64,000 bases of DNA from Aurifilum marmelostoma (GCA_027559495.1 JAMXSV010000004.1:1601001-1665000); one strand, 5' to 3'; counted from the stretch's first letter, positions 44,836 to 57,000 are shown. The notes: generated by a model not told the origin, from the letters alone. A program made the numbers and translations.

Positions 44836-47729
44836 GGATTGCTGCATTGCTGCGAAGCTGAATGAAGCCTATCTTGAGGAGTTTACTGGTCAACTTCTTC
44901 TGCTATTGCTATAGCGATTGCTTAAAGCTGTAGAGCAACTTTATTACTTGAAGAATCTGTGGCTTCAAGGGGTTAAATCCGATGGTGTTTTCTTTAGGAT
45001 GTTCGGCTAGAAAGTCTGCTAGGCTACCTGGCATCTCGACGAAGACTTCTTCCTCGAGGTTGCTGTTTAGAAAGGCCGCTACCATGTCGATCTGATCGAT
45101 TTCCCAGTTAAGTATTGCTGCCAGATAGAGAAGGATCCTCTAGATTAGTGCTTTGCTAACTAATGCGAACGTTTTATTGAAATCGATGCCCTTTTGTTAA
45201 GTAAATCCTTGTACTACTGCTCGAACCTTGTATTTCGAGATCTTTTTATCCCTATTAAGCTTTCTCTTGAAGATGTATTGCATTCCTAGAGTATGGCATC
45301 CAAAGTGCTATTCTTAGGCTCGAAATATTCCTAATTAAATAAGATTTCTAAGCTCTTTATATAGGCTAGCGCGCTATTTAGCTCTAATCGTGGTTGCGGA
45401 AGGCTTTGTAGAGTGTACTTGGTTTATTCGGAGATAAGGGTACTGTATTAGCTAGGAAATACGAGATCCTAGCTTTAGTGGGCTTTTAGCCTAATATAGG
45501 CGCTGGTATTCGTTTAATAACTAGCTGGCCAATGACGATTATATCGGTAGTGGTGCTGATGAGCCCTTTGATAGAGGTTAGGATCTTGTGGCCTCTTTAG
45601 ATCTTGTATATTATGAGATTCGCTATGGTAATAATCTTCTAGCGAAGCGTGCTAGGTTATTTAGTTAGATATACTCTGAACTAAGTAAACGGCTTCGCGA
45701 TATCTATATTCAGCAGCTAGTTTAGTACGATGCTAGGCTCTTCTCTTAGCTCGAATTTGTTGCCTTATTGACGACGTTCGCTAGAGATGTAAACCACGCA
45801 TTGCTGCCCTAGTATAATAGTATTGCTTAGATCTAGCTTGTAGTCGTTGCCTGGAAGGCATTTATTGAAGAAAGCCTTATAGGGGCACTAATTTAGTGCT
45901 TTTGTTTAATTATTAATAGTAAAGTTCGTAATAGCTACTGCTGCCTCGAATAGATAGGGCTATAGTAAGTATAGCATCTTTAGGTCCTCTATCTAGCAGC
46001 ATGCCTTTTCTATAATAATGCAATTTGAATGTTCAGCTAGGCCGTTTTGTTCAGGCGTATATAGCGATAATAGCATTAGCTTAATCCCCTCCTTTTCGAG
46101 CTACTATTGAAGCTTGTTTTCGTCTTTTCCTAGGAGTTCTGTGCTGTTATCTATATAGACCTTCTAAACCTTAGCTTTCTACTAATAGTGCAAGGTTTTA
46201 AGCATTCTTAAGATCTCCCTAGGGCCTAATTCCTTATTGAAAAGTGTGGTAAACTAATGATAGGCGTATTTCCCTTTAGTGGCGAGGATGCTATATTATT
46301 TGCTGTTCACCCTTTCTATTGCTATAGAAAAGGAGTTGAGATGCTAGATCTCTCTAGCGCTTTTAGGCTTAGTAAACCCTTAGCCTAGTATATGCCTGAG
46401 GATCTTTCTATAATTACAGGCTTTGTATATAAGGTCTCCTTTCTATTTAGAAGAAGGCACTTCTAGCTTAATGCCAGCTACTGCTAAGGCGGTCCTTAGG
46501 ATGGCTTCTTTGCTGATATGCTCTAGGCGTTAATGCTATTTAGCTAGGTTGATAGCTAGGGCTAAGAATTCTGTGGCTTTGTTCGAGAGGAATGCGCTGT
46601 GCGCTATTAGAGTAATAATATTGAAGTTATTATTAAACTATGCAACTATGCTATGTTCTTGGGGCTCGAGAAGATTGAAGTTTCGAATCCTTAAGCCTTT
46701 CTTATAGAGGTATGGAATGCTAATGATATCTCGAGCGAATTCAGGGCAGAAATATACCTAATATAGGGTAAGATTATTAGTAGTGCTATTGACTTTGCAC
46801 TTTAGCTATACCGTTCTAACTCTAAGGGGAGTAACTAGACCTCCTTCTATAGTAATAGCTAGCATATTTATTAAATAGTTAATGCTAGTAAACTTTTCTT
46901 TAGTGCTGAAGATATAGCAGGTAGCACCTATATCGCTATAAACCTCTTGTTAATAAAGTTATTAATAGAAATATTAATATTAAGTAGAGAAGAGGATATA
47001 GTAATAGTATGCGACTAGCGATAATAGTTTCTATATATCGAGGTCCTTAGGAGATGCAATATATTCGGGGCTTAGGATGGCCTAATTTGAGCTTTCTGAT
47101 TGGCTAGGTTTGCAGTAGGCATCGAGTATAGCTTGAGAGGAGAGAAAGGTATACTAATAATCTTTTTCTTCGATAGCTTATTATTCAGATATAAGGTTTG
47201 CCTCTTAAGTGCCTATATTTCTACCTTTTTTACTATTCTTTTCCTCTATTTTTCCCTTATATCTTTACTTATCCTTTTTCTGCCTTTTCTTAGGATAGAT
47301 AGATTAATAGTTATTAGCTAAGTGGTTACAATAAGGGCATGTTCTGTTGTTCTTTTTCCTACTCTTTTTCTTCTTTTATTGCTCTGTAAGGTTCGCGCTT
47401 TTGAGGGTCTTTGAGTTCCTTGCTTTGTCGATATAGTCGGCTTAAATAGCCCTAAGGGTGAATTAGCCTTGAGGGCTTAAGTGTATAGATTGCCTAATAT
47501 ATGCAACCTACTAAGGATATTTAGTTTGAATGCTCTGAACGAAGTTGACCTGATACTCTACGTCTTCCACCTAATAGCTGAGGAAGACTAGCCTCTCTTT
47601 GATAAGATTGAAGGTATTTATATATTCGCTTGGGGTCTTATAGGACTTGCTTTAAATAATTTGAAGCTCTGCAAGGAGCTTTTAGTACTAAATAGGTCTA
47701 GTGCTTATGGCTTAGTCCCTTAGGGTGAG

Positions 47730-47915
47730 CTACTTAGTGGTTAGATTGGAGATATAGGCGACGAGGGCTTTAGCCTCCTTTGAATAGAACCGCTGAATTA
47801 TTGAGTTAATAGCAGCCAATTCGATATCCCTATCCGAGGGGTTATCGAGGTTGATTAGAGTTGCTATTAAGGCCTTGTCGGCATTGGTTAGATAGCCCTT
47901 TTCCTTAATCTTCAA
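47730..47915 (-). pseudogene. Gag-region open fragment
   Basis: A 61-residue open stretch (ending ALVAYISNLTTK) lies in the first kilobase of the internal domain in element sense, where copia Gag is expected. The surrounding sequence has stops. Identity with Gag is inferred from position. Confidence 0.45.
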
Positions 47916-48395
47916 GAAGAGGGGTTTAAGCAGGTCGAATTTGCAATATTTGAGGAGAAGCTTCTTTATAGCGGGCTCCTATAAGGGCTAGTTGCTCTGA
48001 TGGAGACGATCTTCCTTGCTAAGTTGCTTTGAGGCTAAGAAGCTCTTCTTTCTATCCTTAATATTAGATATGGTGGTTGACGAACGAGGGGGTTTTTTAT
48101 AAGTAATTGATGTGCCTAGCTGAGCTGTTTCCTTTAGCTGTGCCTAGCTTTCTTCAGAAGGCTATTGAACTAAAGCTTCTGGGTTTGTGGATGCGCTGTA
48201 TTCGCGTCCCGAATGTGTGTTTCTGGTGTTAATGGCCTCTTATTGATTAGATATAGAGGATATGGAGTGTAGCCTTGATGATGAGGATGATGAAGAGGAA
48301 TTCTAGTGTTTGTGGATATAGAAAAGATGTATTGAGCGCTGAGCCTGAATAGGCGATAGAAGGTGCGATGTGAATGGATCCTAAACCGCTAGGGC

Positions 48396-48421
48396 TAGAG
48401 ATTACGATTGTACTGATAATG
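48396..48421 (-). other. Candidate primer-binding site
   Basis: Immediately inside the 5' LTR the sense strand reads CATTATCAGTACAATCG. The TATCAG core resembles the initiator-Met-type primer site used by many copia elements, but the match is short. Confidence 0.35.
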
Positions 48422-48640
48422 TGTTATAAAAGAGTGACTATGAAGCTTGATTCTATCTATCTAGGCTATCTAGAGGTTGAAAAGGAGGTTTATTTATCTT
48501 TTGAACGATCGTGAAAAGGCCTTAATTAGTTGAGGAATAAATCCCTCGGTCCGTGTGCATCAAACGCCTTCTGATGCCCTCGTCGTTCGGAGAGGGCGAC
48601 GATCGTGACGATCGGGAAGATCGTGCCTTATTCATCAACA
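48422..48640 (-). repeat. LTR (right; 5' LTR in element sense)
   Basis: This is the 219-bp partner of the left LTR. It supplies the stop codon that ends the truncated kinase reading frame (TAA at 48628-48630). Confidence 0.95.
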
Positions 48641-50071
48641 ATCTTTCGACACCAATCAAGTCTAAAACCGAGCCCCCTGCCAGGAGCGGGAAGACCATAT
48701 GCGAACCGCAGGATGACAACACCGAGTGACCAGATATCTACAGCCTCGGTGTAATCATCTGGCCTCTCGACACCTACTTCTTCAAAAAGGCGACATAACT
48801 CAGGAGGGCAATAGGTCTCGGTACCGCACACGGTCTGGAGGTTGCCGGACTTTGCGAGGCCAAAGTCGGACAGTTTGATCGTGAGCGCGTCAGGCTGGCC
48901 GGCAGTACGATCCTTGACGAGGATGTTTTCTGGCTTGATGTCCCGGTGTGCGATAGGCTTAGCTCGGTCGTGGAGGTATTGCAGCGCTGCCGAGCTTTGC
49001 TCGAGGATCGCCACGCACTCGTCGCGCGTGAAAGGGACCTCGTGATGCGCGGCTTCCAGGTTTCCCAACGGCATGTACTCTAGGTACAGATGAGGCCTCG
49101 GCATCACCTTGAAAGCACAGAGCCTGACGATATGGTTCTGGAGAGAAGACAGAAAGAGACGGAGAGGTCAGCAGGCAGCCTTGGGCAAAGACACTCGGGG
49201 TTTGACTTGCATGCTTGATCCCGCACATGATATCAATCTCTTTCTTCCATTCCTCCGGATCGCAGGTCTCCGCTGCCGGCTTTTTGACGGCATACTCGTG
49301 GCCAGTGCTGACATCCCAGCAACGATGCACGACCCCGAACCCGCCCTGACCGAGCAGTTCGAGTGGAATGCAGATGGGATCTTTGCAGGGAGACTGGGCT
49401 TCGGTCTCAAAGTTGGTGACAGGGCCGGTGTCTAGGCCCATGGTGACCATAAGCTGTTCGGTATGCACCGCGCCTTGGCGGAATCGCTCGACGTTGGCTG
49501 TGTAGGCAGAGGATGTGATGTCGCAATGGGCGACCACGATGCGGAATTTGAGTACTGCGTGCACTTCCACGATTAGGCATTTGGTATGATTTGGTCCTTC
49601 GAAACCATCGATGACCCAGCGGAAGTCTCTGCGCCGCTCTCCTCCCTCTGTGTCGTACATGACCATAGTTCCATGTCTGGAGCCTAGGTCTCTGACGATA
49701 AGGCGGTAAAGCTGGTCGTCAAAGTTCTTCTCGTACTTGAGCGTGAAGTGCCGCTTGCTGGGTCCTTGCATTTTCATCCTGGGAAGCACGACATCGCATG
49801 TCTCATCCGTCCCAAAAATAAGTCCTGAGGGAGTCCTAGGGGGCTGGCTAAATCGTAGCTCAAGGTAGGGCAGCTCGTCCAGCGTCACTAAACCCTCTGA
49901 CGCCTCCGTTGATGCTCGGCTGCTAGAGCTCTGTGAGCCATCCTCGTCGTCTCGAGGGCACCTGGGAGGCCTGTACCGCGAGCTGGCCTCAATCACACTC
50001 TTCGCGTTACCAAACTCGCAGTCCACGTACGGGAACACCTGGGCAATCAGATCCGGGTCCGTGTCTGTCAT
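48628..50071 (-). CDS. FHA-domain Ser/Thr protein kinase, truncated by retrotransposon
   Basis: The model is complement(join(48628..49137, 49211..50071)), 456 aa as it stands. The 73-bp intron is GC-AG (GCAAGT donor) in phase 0. Residues about 75-190 form an FHA-like domain (FGTDETCDVVLP, then SKRHFTLKYE and VRDLGSRHGTMVMYD), which binds phosphothreonine. The kinase domain starts with LLGQGGFGVVHRC (Gly loop) and AVKK (ATP Lys), then IAHRDIKPENI (catalytic Asp about residue 353), LSDFGLAK, GTETYCPPE and VDIWSLGVVILRFAYG. FHA plus kinase recalls Rad53/Chk2-type checkpoint kinases, but one FHA domain with an unusual tail leaves the role open. The frame enters the LTR and stops after KIVDE, losing the end of the C-lobe and a 221-codon last exon found at 42519-43490. 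The intact gene would be 752 aa. Confidence 0.9.
48641..48645. repeat. Target-site duplication (right)
   Basis: ATCTT matches the five bases at 43486-43490; it forms part of the kinase codons for Lys-Ile. Confidence 0.95.
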
Positions 50072-50633
50072 GGCTGAAAGAAGTCCTCTCTTTGTTTCTT
50101 TTCGGTGGGGGGGGGGGGGGGGTTCTAGTCTTCTTTTCGTTAGAAGTTGGGGGGGAGGGGCTGCAGGAAAGGAAGAGGAACGAAAAGCCCTATAGACATC
50201 TCGGATATAAATAGTAATAGGCGGCGTTCATATATTCATCACACAAAGTACAGAATGAAAGAAGACAAAGGGACAATAGGCCTGGCGCGATGCGTCAGAA
50301 GTAGCTCATGCCTTGGTGATGGGTGCCTGGGAACTGCGGGCTGCTTGTGAGGTCTGATGAATTGGGCTGAGGTGTGCCTGGTTCTATCTATTACTGCATG
50401 GGATCCCTCAAATGCCTGGATGCTTTGTTGTCTGATCCAGCCTCAGGAAACACCGAAAAAGAGCACAAAGGTAAAACTCAGAATAAAGGCAACCTCAAAA
50501 ACCTTGCCACAAAGAAAACAACCCCCCCCCCCTCTTTTATATCCGTCAGGTCTATAAATGAGATCGTTCTCGTCCTTATCCTCTTCATATTCATCTCACT
50601 CGTGTCAATGTCTGAGCTCTCCGCAAGAACAAG
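50072..50633. other. Divergent intergenic region
   Basis: This holds the promoters of the kinase (-) and the 522-aa gene (+). It includes a G16 run (about 50107-50122) and a C10 run near 50522. No other gene is seen. Confidence 0.55.
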
Positions 50634-52343
50634 ATGTCTTCCTCTCAAACCACTGCCAAAAAATATTTCGCTCGTGACCTCGTTGCCTTCACTGACGATG
50701 AGCTTGACCGGTATTTGAAAGGACAGAGCAAGCCGATACTACTCAATGTCGAGGACCCCGCGAACCTGACACCTGAATTCATAGAACGACTAAGGTAAGG
50801 GCCTTCCCCCTGTTAGCGTCTAGTCCCACCCAGGGCTCGTTCTCTCTTCCCCTTTATATATATATATATATGTGTATATATGTATATGTGTAAGAGATAG
50901 AGAGAGTCTCTTAGCATCCGTTAACAAGTAACCAGAGATTGGGGACGGAAATCTACGGCCTCAAGATTATCCCGCCCAGTCGATGCCGACCTTCTCGCCT
51001 CGCGACTGTTCGGCCTCGGCTCGGTTGGGAATGCATCGCCCAGACCCTCACCACCACCGTCCGACAGCTCCAGATCGGACAGCACCACCGGGTCGGATCC
51101 GTATAGCGCGAAAGCCCGTCACAATGAACTTATCGAGAAGGGCGGTCGGCCCATTTTTCCCCTTGAAAAGATGGAAGAGGTTGCCAAAGACCCGGTCTCG
51201 CACTGGGAGACGCTGCGGCCCTGGTTGAATTTCTTTGATGTGGACACCGAGCCCGATCCAAGTAGATTCTCCGACACGCAAGTCTACAAAGCTCAATGTC
51301 TGAGTTGGGTTTCCTTCCTCGACTGGCAAAAACTCACCAGACGTGACTTCACTGAGTGGGAAAAGGCTACACCCCAGGCGAGACTCTCGTATAGATCCTT
51401 CCGCCGGGCATTTCGACGTAGCTCTGAAACCCACACGGAAGCGGTCAAGAAGATCCTTGCCGAGTATGACTTCACCCGGCCGTTCCAACTTCTCGAGGAC
51501 CCGTCACAGCAGGACAAGCTGACGAACTGGATCGAGTATCTCGGCTACGTGTGCTGTGAGCACTACCGAGAAAGTCGCCGGACCAGGAAGTTGCGGCAGA
51601 AATACGATGCAGCCTGGAAGACACTGGTGGACACCAACGAGCTAAGACCATTTGAGACAGAGGAGTACCTGTGCTCTGGCGGTTTGGCTGCTTTCCGAAA
51701 CCAGAAAGACGCAGATGAGGCATGGCAAGCTGTTAAGTCAGCCCAGGCAGCTGTTGATGCGCTTCAGATGCCGACAGACCGAGATATCAACAGCCCGCAA
51801 GGCTCTTTTCATGGGAACATAACCCCACAAACGCGCCAACAGATGATGGCAGAGGCCGAATCGAAGCTAAAAGAGGCAAAAGACTTGTCAGCCTCAGTCC
51901 ACAGGCACAATCGTCTTATCACAGTATTCATACAAGGTGCGGGGAACTACCTCGAGGCGCGCAGAGGGGCAAGGCGCATGGAGCTCCGCATGCAATGGAT
52001 ACGAGCCCAGTTCCCGCAGATCGAGGCTGAGTCGAGTATCGCTGAGGTCGGTCCGGACACTGTACGTGGCAGGAGAACAAGGCAGAGAGCTGCTCGGTCC
52101 TCGAATCCTCCCCAACCGCTGCGTCGCAGCGCTCGGATTGCCGCTCGCACAAAGGCACTGCAGGCCGTTGAAATCGTACAGGCACCAGCACCTGCATTAC
52201 CACGCACCGGGCCGCGAGATCGACAGTCGAGATCTTCGGCGACGAATATGGGTGCCAGGGGAGGCAGTCGGCGTGATGCGTCTAGGGTCAAGGGGATATG
52301 GGAGGGACGCCTACGCGGCCGCCAGCCGCGTAAATATTATTAG
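50634..52343 (+). CDS. Fungal protein of unknown function, 522 aa
   Basis: The model is join(50634..50794, 50936..52343); the 141-bp intron is GT-AG (GTAAGG donor, AACCAG acceptor) and contains a TA/TG microsatellite. The N-terminus reads MSSSQTTAKKYFARDLVAFT. A Ser/Pro-rich linker follows, then a helical, Trp/Tyr-rich middle: SHWETLRPWLNFF, WEKATPQARLSYRSFRRAFR, YDFTRPFQLLEDPSQQDKLT, NWIEYLGYVCCEHYRESRR and WKTLVDTNELRPFETEEYL. Coiled-coil segments and a basic C-terminus rich in Arg/Ser (GRRTRQRAARSS) follow. The middle motif set recurs in uncharacterised proteins of filamentous ascomycetes. No catalytic motif, signal peptide or membrane segment is seen. Confidence 0.78.
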
Positions 52344-53324
52344 CTTACGAGATTGAAACTTTATTCCTCTTTGAGACCATTCCCCTCCTCCTCTGCCTTA
52401 CTTTATGACCACAGGGTCTTCTCCCAAAGCCGTAGCACGTACTAGGCTGCATATAAGACGTAGTCTGGCAGAGTCGGACGCAGGGGTATGAGCGCAACCA
52501 GGGAATGTGTTTGGGCAAGAGGCTTGACTTTGGGCCCCGTCTGCTTAAGCTGAGTATGTGCACTGTTTGAAATGGACTTGATACGCCGTGTGTGTTTGTG
52601 AGTCTGACATCCACACTCTTTTTGAGAGGGGTTGGAATGGTCGAAGAGAGGTTTCGACTGGTGACCTTCGGATAACGCAGACATGTGGGAAAGCAAGGCT
52701 TCAGCTACCAGACCAGCGGCAGGAAGAAGCGCTGTTTAGATGTAATTTTATTAAAGGGGCGTTTCTTATGTTGCTATTTTACATCAACTGTCTTCTTTTC
52801 TTCTTTCCCCCTTCTTTCCCCCTCACCTCCTTTCTCTGCTCCAATATAATGCAATGCATAGCGAGGTCACCATGAGGCATATCAAGAAAATCATCCCAAT
52901 GGGCGAGAGGGCTGAGTAATTAAGTGGTCATGCTGGGTCCACAGCGAAGCTGTCACTAGAGGATCAAATATCTTGAGCTACAGAAGCATGCTCACGACCG
53001 TGCCAATCGGATAACGCCGGAATATGGGATACCACACAGAGCTTAATCTGGTGGCAATAGAAACCTGCCTGGCAGGCTTCTTGACAACTCGTGACAAGGT
53101 GTTTATTCTGCAGGAAGAATCGGGGATCGAAAGGAAACCATGTAAGCTGAGCCCAGGCGCACTCGGGAACTATTCAAGTGCAACAGCAAAGCTTCAAAAA
53201 ACGGGTCATGTCCGCTGGGGAGAATTATGGTCGGCATACTGTACTTATCGGGAGGATCGACAATGCCGAGGCAGTTGATGAAATTACTCAGTGAGTCCCT
53301 TACCACGCTGTGTAAGATCCAAAA

Positions 53325-53356
<32 letters not shown>

Positions 53357-53584
53357 GCACCCCCTTCAAAAGTCTAAATACTATTGAAACACATTCACAA
53401 AGTCAAGCACCTCCTTTCTGGCGGTTCTGACCCCCTCACACCAGCACGCTCCCGTCCAACACATCACAAGCAAAAATACATATACCCCGCCCCCCGGGCG
53501 CGCGCACGCAAATAAGAAAAACCCTCGCCATTCGATCCGATTCAGGCTGTAATCCTTAATCACTGCCAGCCATACGCACAAAAG
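52344..53584. other. Intergenic region
   Basis: This lies between two plus-strand genes. It holds a tRNA-like but non-folding stretch (about 52645-52725, rejected), T/C-rich tracts near 52790-52840 and a T24 run (53333-53356). No supported gene is seen. Confidence 0.5.
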
Positions 53585-54013
53585 ATGCCGCCCAAAGCAT
53601 CGCCGTCTACCACCACACCGGTCAGGGTGACAACTTTCCCCCTAGTGCGCCACCACATCATCCCCACGGCCATCTGCGCTGTGATCATGCTCCTCTCTTC
53701 CCGCCGCGACTTTATCCAGCCCGGCTCCCTGGTCCACAACCACATCCTCACCCCGCTCGCCAGCCTCACCGGCACTTCCCTCGTCAAAGTCGATGCTACC
53801 GCTGCCGCCGTTCAGGCTTGGGCTTTCCGGATCTTTGTGGGGCTGCACGCGGTGGAGGTGCCCATCTTTGCAGCGACGAAGCTGCGGGCGCACGGAGTAC
53901 GCTTCTTGAGCGGGCTTTGGTGGCAGTGGGCGCTTGCCGTGTTTTTCGGGGGCAAGTTCACTTGGGATCTGTTTGGAGAGGCAGTCAGAGATGCGCAGGT
54001 GAAGGGTAGGTAA
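53585..54013 (+). CDS. DUF4499/TMEM254-like small membrane protein
   Basis: An intronless 142-aa ORF starts at ATG 53585. Hydrophobic segments occur at about residues 24-41 (VRHHIIPTAICAVIMLLSS), 80-98 (AWAFRIFVGLHAVEVPIFAA) and 108-125 (FLSGLWWQWALAVFFGGKF). The arrangement of a His-x-x-Glu helix, a HGV loop and a W...FFGG helix matches the TMEM254/DUF4499 pattern. Subcellular location and role are unknown for the family. The C-terminus (EAVRDAQVKGR) is charged and probably cytosolic. Confidence 0.65.
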   Translation: MPPKASPSTTTPVRVTTFPLVRHHIIPTAICAVIMLLSSRRDFIQPGSLVHNHILTPLASLTGTSLVKVDATAAAVQAWAFRIFVGLHAVEVPIFAATKLRAHGVRFLSGLWWQWALAVFFGGKFTWDLFGEAVRDAQVKGR

Positions 54014-57000
54014 GGAATTGCACATTGAGGCAAAGGATGTAGTGGCACTATTATACAAGCAGGCATCAAAGGCATCAGGTGTTATTTCTGGGGTGGGGTT
54101 GTTAGATGTGTGTTTTATTCCTGTGGAGGGGGGGGGGGGGCAGGCGTGAAGAGCGGGGGCTGTGTGAGCCTGAAGACGATATTTGAGTGGGACTGATCTT
54201 GTTGCCTCATCACAACATGAGACCCGTGAAATCCGCAGCTGCCATATTGTCCTCTAAAGATGGAGAAGGTCTTTGACCAAGCTTCTTTCAAATGCAAGAC
54301 AGAGGATCACTTATCCAGCAGGCACGCTCTAGCTTTTGTTTAAGGATGTTGATTTGATGAATAAAAATCCAGTTTGACATCACATTAGCCTCGGACATAT
54401 TTCATAGAATCTATCTTCATCTTGCCACATCTAAACTTTGAGATTTTAGAGAAGGTATTCGTGATTAGATCACCATCTTGACCATAAGCCAGCTACTCTG
54501 CTAACTTTATATACCTACATACTTATACAAACACTGGGCTTGTGGAATCGAAAGCTGTGATACTCATGACTAGTTTTACATCGATACCCTGATGACTTGA
54601 TACTCCTCATCTTCTGCCAGCATCATCTCTGCTGTGCAAAAAGGCATACTGCTTATATGTTATTTCCTTTTCTTCTTCTTATGTTTAAGTACATACTTGA
54701 TCTAAATAGGTTCGCATTGCGTTGTAGTCTAGCTTCTGCTGTGGCTTAGTTGCTCAGCCCATACAGGACCAGTTACATTAAAACAAACGATTCGACTAGT
54801 ATTTCCTGTTTGAATACAAGTCAAGGATCTCGTCATATTCATGGTCATATATATTTGCACATAGTACTCTATAGAAGCATATATATACATATATATATTA
54901 GTGGTCATCAGCATAAGTATCTACCGCTGGACGTGTCTCAGAAATACTAATTATATATAACCTTACTCATGCCAGAGAGATTTGGAGGAACACATCATCA
55001 TTGCAAATACCCAGGTACCGCCGCCAATTTAGTAGGATGTACACACCTTTGTGCCATGGCCCTACCGGCTGAGCCTCATTATCACTAAACATGGCTGGTA
55101 GACCTGCTAGAGCGGTCTGCGTTGACGTCAAAGGATCCATGTTTCATGGGGTCGTTAGCCTACCTAGGGTGAATCATTAGCTTTTCAAGAAGATCCAAGT
55201 TTAGCAACAGCAAACTGTTCTGCTAATTATGTAAGTACTCCGGTCCAATGTCTCCGGCTGTCCTGGTGGATGACGATGCCGGCGGTTTGTTAGACGCCCG
55301 GGGTTTCGAGATGTCCTTCAACCAAGGCCATAGCTAGAGACCGGGGTGGAAGACATTTTCTTGCAACATGTAGCCGACGCTGTTGCATGAAAGGCGTTTG
55401 CATGCTCGTCTGGTAATCAACCCCGTCGTGATGATGTCGTCTCTGTCCGATGAATTACAACTTTACGTGCCTGACCAGCATGACCAGTGAATATGGCATC
55501 ATACTGATTGTAGCATGGGTAATCTCAACAGTGATGTGGGTGATGGATGGTATATTACATGTAAATACTCACTGCCCATACCGGAATTGGATGAAATCCA
55601 ATCTCCGGCTCCGAGACTATCGCTTGGAGCCTTGAAGATGAGGGATGACCAGGCCAATAAATCCAGCAGTGGGGAAAAGTGAACTTCCCAATAGCTAGCC
55701 CAGCAAAAAGCTGGCATCGTCGCCGTCAATGTAGGAACAAAAAAAAAATTAAAAATTTACAGTGATCGTCATCAGGAGAGAATACGAAATTTAGCTAGCA
55801 ATAGATCCATTGTGAAATGCTATCCAATGCCTCTGCTTTAGTTTGCCCCGGGCGCTTGGAGGGACCCAAACCTTCGGGGGCAGGGGCACGCAGAGAAGCC
55901 AAAACAGGATGAGCACTCAGGCTTGGCCGTGCCAGCTCTTGAGCCTGTGCGACACACCTACCACCCGGCAGAAAGCAGGTTTTTCTTCCTTTCTTTCTTG
56001 AATCTCTAGAATTAAGAGGTTAATGCAGTGTGCAGCCGCGTCAAGATGGGCGCGCGCCCAAGTAAGAACCATTGACCAGAACGCATTGCGCCGTGTTTGG
56101 TACCAGCGTACCGCAGGAATCTGAAGCAGGCTGGGATGCATGTTGATCGGACTAGATGGTGGGTATCGGAGGTTGGTTTTGGAAGAAGGGATGACAGGCC
56201 ATTGGAGCCAAGCGACGAGCCACGGATGGGGTGGCCGGGGGCGGTATTGAGAATTGGAGAGGGAGTGAGGAGAACATGTTCTGTTTTACGTTTTGCCGAT
56301 CACGATAAGCGTGTCGATGATTTTGGTGTTTTGGGCCTGTACAACAGCTGCATCCAGTGAAACCCAGAACACGTTTTGACCGGTGAGCTCGGCATGCACT
56401 GTATTAATTTTGGGGGCGGCCGTGGTCAGACAGAGGCACACACCCCACGACCACCAACCCTGGTTCCCCTCTGCTGGTGCCGCAGGGTGAAGTGATCGAT
56501 CGAGCCTCTCTGCACACGCGCGGGAGGGATGATCTAGTGACCTTCTGCGCGCGCGGCGAGGAGGCGGGGAGGACTAGAAGAACGAAGCTCAGTAGCGGGA
56601 GGATCGTGCATGACACAAATGCCAGGGCCTCGGCTCTCGTTAAAGTTCCGAGGGCCCGGGGAATATGGTCCAAGTAGCGTGCACAAGCGTCGCGCTCCTT
56701 GCTTGTATGCTGCCTGTTCATTATCCCAGCCCAGGGCTGAAGGGAGGCCCTTGCGAACTTGCTCACCGGCAAAGTCGGACAAGCAGGATTGCTGGCAGAT
56801 ACGCTTGTGCTAATGTCCGTACGGGATGGGTGCCCAGGTGAACTATGGTAGCCGCAGCAAGCACAGACACATGGTCCAAAAACGATTCAAGTGTGCAATG
56901 TAGTAAGATCATTTGACTGATAATTCTGATGGCCTTGTTGTGCCGGTCTGTCCTCGCCAACAACATCTGGAGTGCTCGTGCCTGACGCGCTCCCTCCTCA

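Larger units (their letters stand above)
43491..48640 (-). mobile_element. Ty1/copia LTR retrotransposon, degenerate
   Basis: The element is 5150 bp: two 219-bp direct LTRs (TG...CA) around 4712 bp of internal sequence, flanked by the ATCTT duplication. The sense strand is minus, shown by a purine-rich tract (ATAGGGGTG) next to the left LTR and by the domain order. On the minus strand, fragments of copia Pol are readable though interrupted by stops. The RT core reads IYSYINNLLLIG (about 44782-44817), where YxDD is expected. RNase H reads KCDN-stop-GAV near 43980-44004, then FVRDEILAGQILIKWVPTED (43861-43920) and QLANSLTKPL before a TAG. That RNase H to LTR order is typical of copia. TpA is abundant and CpA scarce on the plus strand. 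The element is not autonomous. Confidence 0.93.

Noticed and set aside
52645..52725. tRNA-like stretch on the minus strand (TAGCTGAAGCC and GAAGGTCACCAGTCGAAACC, about 77 nt)
   Set aside because: A- and B-box-like words are present at tRNA spacing, but the anticodon and T stems do not pair and the acceptor stem has a mismatch and wobbles; at most a decayed tRNA.
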